A program made the position numbers and the translations under genes. A DNA stretch of 64,000 nt from NCBI RefSeq assembly GCF_026151205.1, contig NC_087081.1, forward strand, positions 5,823,246 to 5,887,245, given 5' to 3'. Source of the DNA: Bolinopsis microptera (Eukaryota; Ctenophora; Tentaculata; Lobata; Bolinopsidae). Positions 49,201 through 59,569 of the stretch are shown here, in pieces; the first letter of the stretch is position 1; the number at the start of each line of letters is the position of its first letter. The notes under the pieces were generated by a model, which was not told where the DNA came from, searched no databases, and worked only from the letters and a program-made list of their open reading frames with translations.

Positions 49201-52200
49201 GTTTTTTGTAGTACATGCCCTGCTTCCTTCCTTTCATAAATTCCTTACAAGCTCCTCTTCTCTTACACCCTTTTCACTTACTTCATTTCACTCATTCACT
49301 TCATATTTTATTACCACAGTAACTGCCAAAACCAACATGGCCCAGGTAGAAAGGGGCCTTGACGTTCTTTCCCACTTGGCCCTGCATCCCATGCTGACGG
49401 TCAGCCTCCACTCAAATCCTGACCTCCTTTTACACCTTTGGGACGACTCTCGCAAATGCGAGAGGAATGACCCCGGGGAGGGCTCCATTGGTTTTAGTAG
49501 GTTGCATATTTAAAAAATTTAAAAAATTTATTATAAAAATACAAAATATAAATAAAAAATCGTGTAGCCAGCTGAAGCCATAACATTGTTGACTTAAGAT
49601 GCTCAATATTTTGAACCTTGCTCATCGTTCTCAATTACAACTCGATCTTGCTGTTGTATTTTTAAATACCATGTTTATTCAATTACGTAATTGATAATCC
49701 TGTTTCCCCAGCCAACCTTATGAGTCAAGAAAGCTGTTTTGTCCAGGATTTCGACTACCATGGAGCTGATATCAAGAACATAACAAACGTTGACTCTGCT
49801 GAATCATGTCTTGCTATGGTTTGTACAATCTTTAAACTTTTTTCGATTTAAATGAGTCTCAATTTTGAAAGTAAATCTGAGAAGAGTCCTAAAAGCTTAT
49901 TATATTACAGAAAATATCCATATATACAGAAAATATCCATAATCTTCCTTCACTATTCTCACTTTTTCTCAAAATTATAGTTTTAAAAACACAATCACAT
50001 ACTTTTAGTGCGGAAAACAAGCAGGATGTCTGTCGATGACGTACTACTACTATGGCGGCGGCTGCTGGTTGAAGAACCTCATGTACGGTCAGAACCCCGC
50101 CCCAAAAGTCGGATGTGTCAGCGCTAACCTCTTCTGTCAAGGTAGGACTAATAAATTTAATTGACACGTGACAAATATGAAAAACCGACCAATCAGCTTT
50201 GATTATTGCTGCTGACTGCTGCTAACTGCTGCTGACTGCTGCTAACTGCTGCTGACTGCTGCTGACTGCTGCAGTTAGCAGCAGTTAGCAGCAGTTAGCA
50301 GCAGTTAGCAGCAGTTAGCAGCAGTTTCTCTGCACTTTAGTGTGAGGGATTTTACTAAATCACTCGCCAGCGCGCTATCACGTGTTTTTAATGCCGTGAT
50401 TTCATTGGTCACCTCTATAACGCGCATTATTTGTGACAGCACAGTTGTTTTCACACAATTTGTCCACCGCGTGTGCAATAAACTCAATTAAGTTAGCAGC
50501 AGTTAGCAGCAGTCAGCAGCAGTTAAGAGCAGTTGCACGCTGCGTGTGCTATTCAGGTTATTTAAATCAGTTATCATTATCAAAACTCTCCTCTTTTCCC
50601 AATTAACATACCTGGTTCCTCCTCTCCCCAGACCGAATGCTTCCTTTATCAGAACTTTTGACACGATTATATTCCATTTTCTTTGGGGTTGCAAACGGGA
50701 TAAAATAAAACGTGAAATCATAACCCGAAATAAGGAACATGGAGGCCTGGGACTATTTTATTTATCGGATTTTATTATAGGTCTTAAAACAAGTCTTATT
50801 TCAAAGCTACTAAATGATTCCTTTCACCACACTTGGAAAGATATTATGATAATGCAACTGAAATTTCCCGAGCATATCACCATCTCTGTAGAAAACGGTC
50901 TCGCTAATATCAACTGCCATTTTACACAGGACGTCCTTAATTGCTACACTGAGTGGAAGATTAGTTCGGCTAATACAGCCTTGGGTTCTTTTGATCACTG
51001 TGTGTGGTCCAACCCAGCAATAACTGACATCGGGTCCAAACTTTGGAACAATCATCTTATTGAAAAGGGAATATCTTACATCTCAGATTTCCTTTCTATA
51101 GATTAAAGTACACTCATTTACTACAATATGTTCATGAACAAGTGGGAGCTGTCTCCGAATACGATTTCCAAAATTGATTACTGTAACATTATCATGGGGA
51201 TACGGAGATATAACTGTCCCACGATTAACTCAAGGAATATCGAATTTGTTGACCCGAATATAAAACTTCAATTTTTACATTCTGCAACTGGGCAGGTGAA
51301 GGGAAGCAAAATTCGGGATAAAACGTACGATTCTATTTGCCCAAACGAGCTGTCTCTTATACGTCAATGGGTTATCGACTTAAACAGTCATTCCATCGAT
51401 TGGGCAGTCGTTCTAAGCAACCTGTTTTTCTTAGTATCTAAAAATTTTAAGTTGATTCAATTTCAATACAAACTTTTAATGAGGATCACAACGTGTAGAT
51501 ACATGAGACATAAGATGAAAATTGTTACAGATACTCCCATGTGTAGCCTGTGTAATAAATATTTAGAAACTATTCCTCATATTTACCTCCATTGTATTCA
51601 CACAAATAGCTTCATCACAATACTTGAAGACTTTATTAAAAGGAAAATCGATAGAAATTACGAAGATCCCACTAAAATTAATTTTATAGTCTGTAATCAC
51701 ACTTCACAAATTATAAATTATTTTAATATCGTTGCCAAATGGTACAGGGTGGGCCAAAAGTCAGTGTGCAAACGTTGGGTCTTATACCTCCGCCGTGTTT
51801 TATATTTGAGAGCTGTTGCTTTGCAGATGGCATACTGTACTTACTGGTTCGAGGATTCCGTCGTCAAAATTTGAAAATTCGAATATTTTAGACCACGCCC
51901 ATTCAATATTAAAACACCTATATTGTTTTCTCTGAACATGCTGAACGCCTAATTTTTTCAGAGATGGTAGATTATCAAATGTTGCATATGATCTGAAAAC
52001 ATGAGGCAAAACAGATTAGAAATGACGAAGTTATTAAGCATTTTGTGTATCTCGTTAACAAAATTGACTGGGTGATTATGTGACACCGTGACACGACACC
52101 TTAATTGGGCACCCTTAACAATTCCCATAATGTTTAACGGGGTAGTTAACGGAGTCACCTAATCACGTGATTAGGTAAACCAATCACCTGATCACACGTA

Positions 52201-55200
52201 ATGAATAAACTCGTTATGCTTCATATCTCGGTCATCTGAGAAGCTACAGTTCTAATTCTTTCAGGACAAACGTAATTCGAATGGCCAAACACAATTCAAT
52301 AACATTTAGCTTGATCCGACTATCCAAACTATCAAATAAATGTGAAAATGAACCTCCATTTGAAAAAAATGAACGCGAATATTTTTCGAGTTGACAAATT
52401 CCTCGAACCAGTGGTGGTACTAAGTCATACCAGAAGGAAGTATTTCAATTGGGCACTCAGTGACTGAGCTATTAAGGCCAAAGTTTGCACACTGACTTTT
52501 GGCCCACCCTGTACATTAGCCAAAAATTTCAGGCAGGAGACATACCGATCTGGCAGGGGTATATCAAAATTCTTAAGCTATCACTTACAGGAGATAAAAT
52601 AGCTCACAAAAGTTCTATTGTGTCGATCTTGGCCGATTAGGGCAATATTTCCACTCCATTTATAATGGTGTCCATGTTATTTAATTTTTATTGGTTATTG
52701 TTACTATCTTGCAGTACTACCACCTGTTTTCTGTAGTACATGCCCTGCTTCCTTCCTTTCCTAAATTCCTTACAAGCTCCTCCTCTCTTACACCCTTTTC
52801 ACTCACTTCATTTCACTCTTCCACATTTTTATTACCACAGTATCTGCCAAAACCAACATGGCCCAGGTAGAAAGGGGCCTTGACGTTGTTTCCCACTTGG
52901 CCCTGCATCCCATACTGACGATCGGCCTCCACTCTAAAAAACTTACCTTCCGTGAAGGCCGATGGTCAACAAATAGCGATGTAAGAGCTTGGTGGGAACA
53001 AATCCTGACCTCCTTTTACACCTTTGGGACGACTCTCGCAAATGCGAGAGGAATGACCCCGGGGAGGGCTCCATTGGTTTTAGTAGGTTGCATATTTAAA
53101 AAATTTAAAAAATTTATTATAAAAATACAAAATATAAATAAAAAATCGTGTAGCCAGCTGAAGCCATAACATTGTTGACTTAAGATGCTCAATATTTTGA
53201 ACCTTGCTCATCGTTCTCAATTACAACTCGATCTTGTTGTTGTATTTTTCAATACCATGTTTATTCAATTACGTAATTGATAATCCTGTTTCCCCAGCCA
53301 ACCTTATGACTCAAGGAAGCTGTTTTGTCCAGGATTTCGACTACCATGGAGCTGATATCAAGAACATAACAAACGTTGACTCTGCTGAATCCTGTCTTGC
53401 TATGGTTTGCACAATCTTTAAACTTTTTTCGATTTAAATAAGTCTCAATTTTAAAAGTAAATCTGAAAAGAGTCATAAAAGCTTATACAGAAAATATCCA
53501 TAATCTTCCTTCACTATTCTCACTTTTTCTCAAAATTATGGTTTTAAAAACACAATCACATACTTTCAGTGCGGAAAACAAGCAGGATGTCTGTCGATGA
53601 CGTACTACTACTATGGCGGCGGCTGCTGGTTGAAGAACCTCATGTACGGTCAGAACCCCGCCCCAAAAGTCGGATGTGTCAGCGCTAACCTCGTCTGTCA
53701 AGGTAGGACTAATAAATTTTATTGACACGTGACAAATATGAAAAACCGACCAATCAGATTTGATTATTGCTGCTGACTGCGATTGGCGTGCGAGTGACAG
53801 CAGCAGTTAGCAGCAGTAAGCAGCAGTTAGCAGCAGTCAGCAGCAGTTAGCAGCAGTCAGCAGCAGTTAGCAGCAGTTAGCAGCAGTTAGCAGCAGTTAG
53901 CAGCAGTTAGCAGTAGTTTCTCTGCACTTTACACAGGAGGAGCAAAGTGCAAAGAAACTGCCACAAACTGCTACAAACTGCTACTAATTGCTACAAACTG
54001 GCACTAACTGCCACAAACTGCTACTAACTGCTACAAACGGCGCGCGAATGCGTGGGCGCGATTGCAGCAGTTAGTAGCAGTTTGTGGCAGTGGGTGCCAG
54101 TTTGTAGCAGTTAGTAGCAGTTTGTTGCAGTTTGTGGCAGTTTCTTTGCACTTTGCTCCTCCAGTGTTTAGTGTGCGGGATTTTACTAAATCACTCGCCA
54201 GCGCGCTATCACGTGTTTTTAATGCCGTGATTTCATTGGTCACCTCTATAACGCGTATTATTTGTGACAGCACAGTTGTTTTCACACAATTTGATTTTGT
54301 CCACCGCGCGTGCAATAAACTCCGATTTGTGACCAAAATGGACCATAATATCAATTTGGTTTATGCAATGCATGCCCGGTAAATAGCTATAAATTGAATT
54401 TTAGGCACTATGAGTTGCATAAATTCACGAATTATCAATAACATAACATGCAATAAAATTATTCCTGCATGTTTTGATTCATTTAAAGTTTTATAGATCT
54501 TGTTGATCAAGGGTAAAATATAAGCAGTAAAACATTATCGAATTGTTTTCAGTTTTGCATTGCAAGCAGATACCACAATTTCAAGTTGTTACACGGCCAA
54601 GGATAAATCTCAAAATTGTTTAGATTTGTAGCTCTGTTTATCAACGGTGAGATTTCTGATAGGGCAATTGAAATTGAGATAGATTTGCCTCTTAAACGTG
54701 ACTCAAACTGTTAAATAGATCCACATTCTACATTCTACCAGATTCTTATCTACCTAGATTCTACCATAGTCGATATATTATATACCAGAGCACGTCACAT
54801 TTCAATAATTTTACATTATGTTATTATATCAGCTACATATGTTTAAAGCATTAAAACACTTTTATGACGGTGCTGTTAGAATAAAAGAATATTTACGCTA
54901 TAAAACAGTTAACATCAAAAATAAAACAGTTGACATCAAAAATATTATAACATTACCAAATTAAGTAAAAAATAACAACTGTCCAATGTCCTAACCATGA
55001 ACCTGACCAAAAATGTCAGTAAATATTAGTTTATTCGAAATCACAGTCATATCACTATGAAGACCCGTGTATTAGCCCGGTAGGTGAGATATGATTATGT
55101 TGTGACAAAAAGTCGACACTAAAACATGCTTTAGTTTATATTGTGTAGTTCAAGGATATAAAATGTAGCTTCAAGGTGGATATTAAAGAGCTGGCGAAAG

Positions 55201-57426
55201 ATTATGGCCTTTGTATCAATGGTTATAATAAGCTATAAATATCTTAAACTATACAGTGCTAATTAAAAATTTCTTTATACTTCATTCTCAGATTAGATTT
55301 AGAAAATTCAAAAAATATACATTTATTTTATTAATACTTTCTCAAAATCTTTTACGGTCCAATCAAGCAGGGCGTGGTTATACTGATTGGCTAATAGCGC
55401 ACGACTCCTGCCCAGCTGGCACCTACACAGACAGTTATGCGAATATGAGAGAATGTCAACAGTGTCCTACAAACACATACAGTGAAGAGGATTCGCGATT
55501 CTGTAGAACATGTCCTCAAGGATCTCATGCCAATGAAGCCAATACTCAATGTGGTAAACGTTTACTCTCATTCCATTCTTGTCAAGATATTTATGATTTA
55601 TATACAGGGTGGGCCAAAAGTCAGTACCCATACGTTGGGTCTTATACCTCCGCCGTGTTTTATATTTGAGAGTTGTTGCTTTGCGGATGGCATACTGTAC
55701 CTACTTGTTCGAGGATTCCGTCACCAAAATTTGAAAATTCGATTTTTGGGGGCCACATCCAATAAACATTGAATTGCTTACACTGGTGTTTGTGAACATG
55801 TTAGAGACTCTGTTGTAACATATTGCAATAGGTCATTTAATCCGGAATATGATATGAAAAGATGGTGCGAAACAGATTTAAAATGACGAAGTTATCAAGC
55901 AATTTGTTTATATCGTTAGCAAAATTGATTGGGTAATCAATGATTACCCAATTACGGCACCGTAATTGGGCTCTCTACACGATTCCCATAATGCAGATCT
56001 AGCCTCAACCCTATTACCTGATCACACGTAATGAACAATTTCGTTATGCCTCATATCTCGGTCATCTGAGAAGCTAGAACTCTAATTTTTTCAGGACAAA
56101 CGTAATTTAAATGGCCAAACACTATTCAATAAAATTTGGCTTGATCCGACTATCCAAACTATCAAATAAATGCAAAAATGAACCTTTATTTGAAAAAAAA
56201 ATGAACACGAATATTTTTCGATTTGACAAATTCCTCGAACCAGTGGTGGTAGTAAGTCATACCATGAAGAATTATTTCAATTGGGCACTCAGTGATTGAG
56301 CTATTAAAGTATTAAGGCCAACATATGGGTACTGAGTTTTTGCCCACCCTGTATATTTATAATTGTATGGAAACAATCGGAACATTCCAGAAAATTTCGA
56401 AATCGTTGAAATAACCTCCTTATTATTTACAATTGTAATAGATTAAGAAGAACTACCCGAAGGCAGCTGTACTCGGCAATAAAGATTCAATAATTAACAT
56501 CAGCTAATTAGGCACTCACTACCACCCTTATCCCGAAGGAGAAATACTATAAGTATCGACCCGAAATCAACCCAAAAAGATTTTTACAGCATGTGATTGA
56601 TGCAATTAATCGAAACTTATTTAAATTCGTAAGCGGTGAATGAATGGGAAAAGCGAGCGACCGATAATTTCATTCTCGGTATCATTTTGCATTTGCGGAC
56701 GGGTATTCAAATTAATATCATTATCATTCCCTTTTGTTTGGGAAAGAGAGACACTGGCAGCAGTCCACTCTATTTATTTTTGGTCAAATATGTAATATAT
56801 CATATTTTGATTTTTATAAGATTAACGATCCGACATTTGTGCATCTTTTTGAGTTTTTGGGCATTTTTTTTCAATTTCAGTAATTAAATTTTCATTCGTT
56901 TTTAATACAGTGAGCAAGAAAAGCATTCGTTAAGCAGTAAAAATATTTATATAATCAAGTCCGATGATAGAATTATTGAAATTGGACATTAAAAATACTA
57001 ATAATCCTAGGAATCGGTGTGCCAGGTAATGGAAATATTTACTTCCAGGAATTTGGAGCAAGAATTACGCTGGTAAATATCTGATCGGCTACAGCGCAGG
57101 AACCGCCAAATACGACAGTCTTCTGACGGCTCAGAGCGAATGTCTCAAACGATCCGGTCAGTTCAAACTTGCAGTTAATTTGATGATAAATTAGAAAATT
57201 AATTGGTTATCTTGCGAAATTTAATACACAAAAGATATACAGAGTCGCAGTCTCTGGTAAAATATATCAATTCATCCTAAATACCACTTTCTTCCACTAG
57301 ACTGTGGAGGTATCACATACGAGACCATATCCGAAATGTTCACTCTGCGAAGAGGAGTCAACCTCAGGAACAGTTCCTCCAGTGAAATCTCCTGGAAGTG
57401 GATGGCTATCTCAAGCGATGATGAAG
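46193..57426 (+). CDS. Secreted/surface protein with three PAN/apple modules and an ephrin-receptor-like module
   Basis: The proposed exons are 46193-46310 (signal peptide, MLTIECLLTVILAQPMYLYA at the start), 46845-46951, 47143-47275, 49712-49818, 50009-50141, 53298-53404, 53570-53702, 55371 or 55398-55553, 57049-57156 and 57301-57426. Every donor is GT, every acceptor AG, and all phases join: module borders are phase 1 and the intron inside each PAN is phase 0. PAN modules carry SCFVQDFDYYGADIKNITNV and GCLSMTYYYYGGGCWLKNLM, with about six Cys each. The ephrin-receptor-like exon has CPAGTY, CQQCPTNTYS and CRTCPQGSH. The last two exons (IWSKNYAGKYLIGYSAG, DCGGITYETISEMFTLRRGV) look like a further apple-like fold. 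The 3' end is unresolved: 57426 ends with an open phase-1 donor. PAN folds bind protein or carbohydrate; the ligand is unknown. Confidence 0.72.
46424..46650. mobile_element. Foldback repeat in intron 1 of the PAN gene
   Basis: The left arm begins AAAGTGCAAAGAAACTGCTG and runs as ACTGCTGCTA units. The centre is TGTCGCGTGCGGGCCATTCG. The right arm is CAGCAGTTAGCAACAGTCAG-type units ending near 46650. The complement of this centre is conserved in the copies at 47339 and 53765. Confidence 0.8.
47339..47580. mobile_element. Foldback repeat, unit 1 copy
   Basis: CTGCTGCTAACTGCTGCTGA units, a GC-rich centre (GCGAATGGGGCGCGAGCGAC), then about 16 CAGCAGTTAG units ending CAGTTTCTCTGCACTTTAG. Copy number differs in the other two units (50207-50337 and 53765-53933). 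Confidence 0.8.
47775..49211 (+). pseudogene. L1-like LINE ORF2 C-terminal fragment, unit 1
   Basis: It contains FHFLWGCKRDKIKREIITRN and KEHGGLGLFYLSDF, the hallmark FLW...KI.....GGLGL block after the RT of L1/Tx1-type LINEs. A C-terminal knuckle follows (CSLCNKYLETIPHIYLHC). Stops break it: one after GSKL at about 48287, and frame shifts near 48350 and 48540. The RT catalytic part is absent, so it was 5'-truncated at insertion. Confidence 0.8.
50546..52740 (+). pseudogene. L1-like LINE ORF2 fragment, unit 2, interrupted by a MITE
   Basis: Here the frame reads IKTLLFSQLTYLVPPLPRPN and FHFLWGCKRDKIKREIITRN up to 51106 (stop after FLSID), then continues at 51128-51743 with the CSLCNKYLETIPHIYLHC knuckle. 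It resumes after the MITE at 52514. Where unit 1 has a stop after GSKL, this copy reads GSKLWNNHLIEKG, so the two copies have decayed separately. Confidence 0.8.
51745..52511. mobile_element. TA-flanked MITE (767 bp), copy 1
   Basis: The termini CAGGGTGGGCCAAAAGTCAG and CTGACTTTTGGCCCACCCTG are exact inverted repeats. The element is flanked by TA on both sides (51743-51744 and 52512-52513). The paralogous unit 1 keeps the empty site (GCCAAATGGTACATTAGC at about 48986-49003), which shows that TA was duplicated. TA duplication suggests a Tc1/mariner-type source. No transposase frame is seen. Confidence 0.93.
52780..53160 (+). other. Open frame following the L1-like tail, unrecognised
   Basis: A frame from 52858 reads MAQVERGLDVVSHLALHPIL, then WWEQILTSFYTFGTTLANAR and GRAPLVLVGCIFKKFKKFI. 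Unit 1 has the same text with about 70 bp deleted, which removes the frame. It may belong to the same retroelement or to another one. I do not recognise it. Confidence 0.3.
53765..53933. mobile_element. Foldback repeat, unit 3 copy
   Basis: The left arm is reduced to CTGCTGACTGC. It is followed by the centre GATTGGCGTGCGAGTGACAG and about 11 CAGCAGTTAG-type units ending AGTTTCTCTGCACTTTA. Confidence 0.75.
53936..54166. mobile_element. Foldback element, ACTGCTACAA variant
   Basis: The outer ends GGAGGAGCAAAGTGCAAAGA and its inverse TCTTTGCACTTTGCTCCTCC enclose arrays of ACTGCTACAA and ACTGCCACAA units. The GC-rich centre is GGCGCGCGAATGCGTGGGCG. It shares the AAGTGCAAAGAAACTGC terminus with the CAGCAGTTAG foldbacks but has a different unit, so it is a subfamily. 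Confidence 0.85.
54340..55370. other. PAN gene intron, no recognisable feature
   Basis: AT-rich, with short ORFs only. Nothing else is identified. Confidence 0.5.
55605..56351. mobile_element. TA-flanked MITE (747 bp), copy 2
   Basis: It begins CAGGGTGGGCCAAAAGTCAG and ends GAGTTTTTGCCCACCCTG, flanked by TATA. Internal text matches copy 1 (GTTGGGTCTTATACCTCCGC, CATATCTCGGTCATCTGAGA, TTCCTCGAACCAGTGGTGGT). It lies just after the ephrin-receptor-like exon, so the frame read across its left end (55554-55669) is not coding. Confidence 0.92.
56352..57048. other. PAN gene intron with one dispersed repeat
   Basis: At 56636-56775 is a minus-strand copy of the repeat seen at 41985 (GTGAATGAATGGGAAAAGCG, TTGCATTTGCGGACGGGTAT). 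The remainder is AT-rich without features. Confidence 0.6.
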
Positions 57427-57508
57427 GTAACAAAATATTTTTGGCGCTAGATAGCGCTACCATCGCGTTTAGACTATATGAAGTGTATAATTTGGTTTAC
57501 TTTCTTAC

Positions 57509-57888
57509 CATCGTTTGCGTTCTGAGCATATGAGTCTGAATCATACAAAATATGTTGCTTTTCATTGATAGAGCTGACCATACTGTTGTTTTCTTGTTCT
57601 GTAATTAGTGGCTTCTCGTAAGTGAATTTGAAGTTGTCAATATCCTCTTTACGTTTCAAATTGTTTGGTGGATGGCTTGCGAGACCACGCGGATGAAGTT
57701 TGTCATCGTACTGAACATTGACGGGCACGTGTGAATTTAAAATATCTTCGGTAATTTTATTTATCATTGAATCAAGAGTCGCCTTATCAATTTCTTCAAA
57801 TCTTTTCATGTTCAATTTTATAACGTCATATTTTGCAACAAACGACTCCTCAAGTGTAGTGTAATTCCCAAATATTTGTGCCTCATCA
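57509..57888 (-). CDS. Possible antisense exon of an unknown gene
   Basis: A minus-strand frame of about 126 codons is bounded by a good donor (GATG/GTAAGAAAG at 57508) and a possible acceptor (TTGAAG at about 57889). It encodes hydrophilic text such as FGNYTTLEESFVAKYDVIKL, DKATLDSMINKITEDILNSH and YEKPLITEQENNSMVSSINE. Composition looks protein-like, but no domain is recognised and no partner exon was found. It lies in an intron or 3' region of the plus-strand PAN gene. Confidence 0.4.
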
Positions 57889-57978
57889 CTTCAACTGTAT
57901 AATTCGATCAACATTTAAACATTAGATTTTGTAATATTATAGAACATTTTTCATAATTTACAGCGAATTCTTTGTAGC

Positions 57979-58080
57979 ACATGTCCTTCAAAAATCAGGC
58001 CTTTGTATACGATCAATGTCTCCCCGACATCAACACCGCCACAGTACAGGACACCATCAGAGTATCACGAGACTTCTGAC
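57979..58080 (+). CDS. Possible further exon of the PAN gene, interrupted by insertion
   Basis: After TTCTTTGTAG the frame reads HMSFKNQAFVYDQCLPDINT and ATVQDTIRVSRDF, then a stop within a hairpin. About 660 bp later (58739-58800) another protein-like stretch reads GDMTITCVQDAHYTFTDLQI. The two may be parts of one exon separated by nested repeats. The splice phase does not match the phase-1 donor at 57426, so an exon is missing or the reading is wrong. Confidence 0.3.
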
Positions 58081-58148
58081 CCCACTTCAGTGGGGTCAGA
58101 AGAAAAAAAGTGAAGGGTCGGAGAGGGCCTCTCCGACCCTTCACTTTT
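58075..58148. repeat. Two adjacent perfect hairpins
   Basis: The first has 11-bp arms, CTGACCCCACT/AGTGGGGTCAG, at about 58076-58099. The second has 22-bp arms starting AAAAAAGTGAAGGGTCGGAG with a 3-base loop, at about 58102-58148. Perfect pairing suggests recent origin. They mark the start of a nested-insert block. Confidence 0.85.
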
Positions 58149-58194
58149 TTATTTATTATATAAGTGAGTATTTGAACAAAACCCATAATCATGG

Positions 58195-58740
58195 GTAGAG
58201 TGGACCGCTGTCAGTACTTCTGACTATGAAATGATATCAATTTGAATAAGTTCGCAAATGCAAAATGATACCGAGAATGATACCGAGAATGAAATCCTAG
58301 CGTGCTAAATCACTCTACAGTCGAATTTTGAGATTGTTCTAAAAGGGCCCCGACAGTTGAAACCAACTTCAATAAATGTATTTTGGACGCTGATTCCGAA
58401 TCACCCCACCCCCATGACATAGGGTTAAGGGTTAAAATGCTCCCCTGACGAGATATTGGCGAAAAACTGTCTCGATCACGTGATATGACCGTATAATTAG
58501 GAAGTTATTTCTCGTTACTGTTAGGGTTAGGGTTTCAACTTTCAGCATATGCTTTTGTTAAGGATTGGGTTAGGGTTAGGGTTGCCGGTTGGGATCAGAT
58601 TAGAGGGTTAGTGGTTAGGGTTTCGAAAAATCGTTCAGGACCAGCTAGAAAACGGGTTGAAAAAGTCACGTGACAGTTGAGTGTAGAGTGATTAATCATC
58701 ATCCAATGAAATCGGTCGCTCGCTTTTCCCATTCATTCAT
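58195..58740 (+). mobile_element. Nested repeats: TTAGGG-containing TIR element inside the TCGCTTTTCC repeat
   Basis: The outer repeat (GACCGCTGTCAGTACTTCTG ... AAATCGGTCGCTCGCTTTTC) is split by an element at about 58303-58712. That element begins AAATCACTCTACAGTCGA and ends TTGAGTGTAGAGTGATT, an imperfect inverted repeat. It contains CGATCACGTGATATGACCGT and several TTAGGG words (TTAGGGTTAGGGTT). Confidence 0.75.
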
Positions 58741-58804
58741 GGAGACATGACGATAACCTGCGTGCAAGACGCTCACTATACCTTCACAGACTTACAGATC
58801 TGTA

Positions 58805-59560
58805 TTATATATAATTTTTCTGAAAAATTAAAATTTTATTAATTATTGATAGCTCAACGTGTTCACTTTCGATTTTACGCAAAAAAAAGCAAAGAAAAGA
58901 CCAAAACGCAAAAGTCCCAAATCCCAATATCTCGAAAAGGCAAATATGGACTTTATATTTCCTTATTACTGAGAAAACGGCAGTATTGCACATGCAATTA
59001 GGTATATCATATATGTCAGTAATCGTTGTAATAAATATAATTATGATAACTATTGCATAATTATCATTATTTTAACAAATCACACTGTATGTTATTATAC
59101 TTATTATAGAGGCAAGCAAATTTCCCACTTTTATATTAGTCATTTCACTCAAAACTACTTATCTCGAAAACACTGTACATGACATACGTAAAATAAAAAC
59201 CGTGCGTCCTTCACAAAACTTTTGATACATCGCAATTGTGTAATAAGCTTGATCTTACTGCTCAAAACTAAACAATTGAGGCATACTGCTTATTTTTAAT
59301 AAATTTGTGTGTTGTGGTTGTTCATATAAAAATTATAATAGCCCGACAAAAATAAATTAACTGGATTTAGATAAGAAGTGACTTAATTTTGTTTCTTTGA
59401 GGTGAAAAATTTTCGTGATATTATTATTAAGTGGTCCACGCCAAGACCTTATAAGTACCTTTGGAGCAGATTTACTGTTCTTTGTTTGATATTATATAGG
59501 TGTTATTATATAGGTGTTATTATATAGGTGTTATGGCCGACCAAAACGGTTTTTTGCCCA
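58805..59560. other. Intergenic, no recognisable gene
   Basis: AT-rich. A unit TATTATATAGGTGT repeats three times at about 59492-59531. No signal-peptide exon for the downstream receptor was found here. Confidence 0.5.
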
Positions 59561-59569
59561 TAACTCTCC

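Larger units (their letters stand above)
46701..49566 (+). repeat. Duplicated gene segment, unit 1 (PAN exons, foldback, L1-like tail)
   Basis: The unit begins GCCAGCTGAAGCCATAACAT. It contains PAN exons 46845-46951 and 47143-47275, a foldback repeat, an L1-like fragment and an AAAATTTAAAAAATTTATTA-rich end. The same order follows at 49567 and, in part, at 53153. Identity looks very high by eye in exons and introns, indicating recent tandem duplication. Confidence 0.9.
49567..53152 (+). repeat. Duplicated gene segment, unit 2
   Basis: Same order as unit 1: PAN exons 49712-49818 and 50009-50141, a foldback at 50207-50337, and an L1-like fragment. Unit 2 is longer mainly because of the 767-bp MITE at 51745-52511 and because it keeps about 70 bp near 52935-53005 that unit 1 lacks. 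Module 2 reads NLFCQ where modules 1 and 3 read NLVCQ. Confidence 0.9.
53153..54335 (+). repeat. Duplicated gene segment, unit 3 (partial)
   Basis: PAN exons 53298-53404 and 53570-53702, then a foldback, then GATTTTACTAAATCACTCGC to about CACCGCGCGTGCAATAAACTC (54302-54322). The L1-like part is absent. An extra foldback (53936-54166) is inserted. Confidence 0.85.

Noticed and set aside
55554-55772. Extension of the ephrin-receptor-like ORF past 55553
   Set aside because: A good donor (GTAAAC) ends the exon, and the following frame runs into the TA-flanked MITE.
58016-58198. 60-codon ORF MSPRHQHRHSTG
   Set aside because: It crosses the twin hairpins and repeat DNA. The alternative frame in the same place looks more protein-like.
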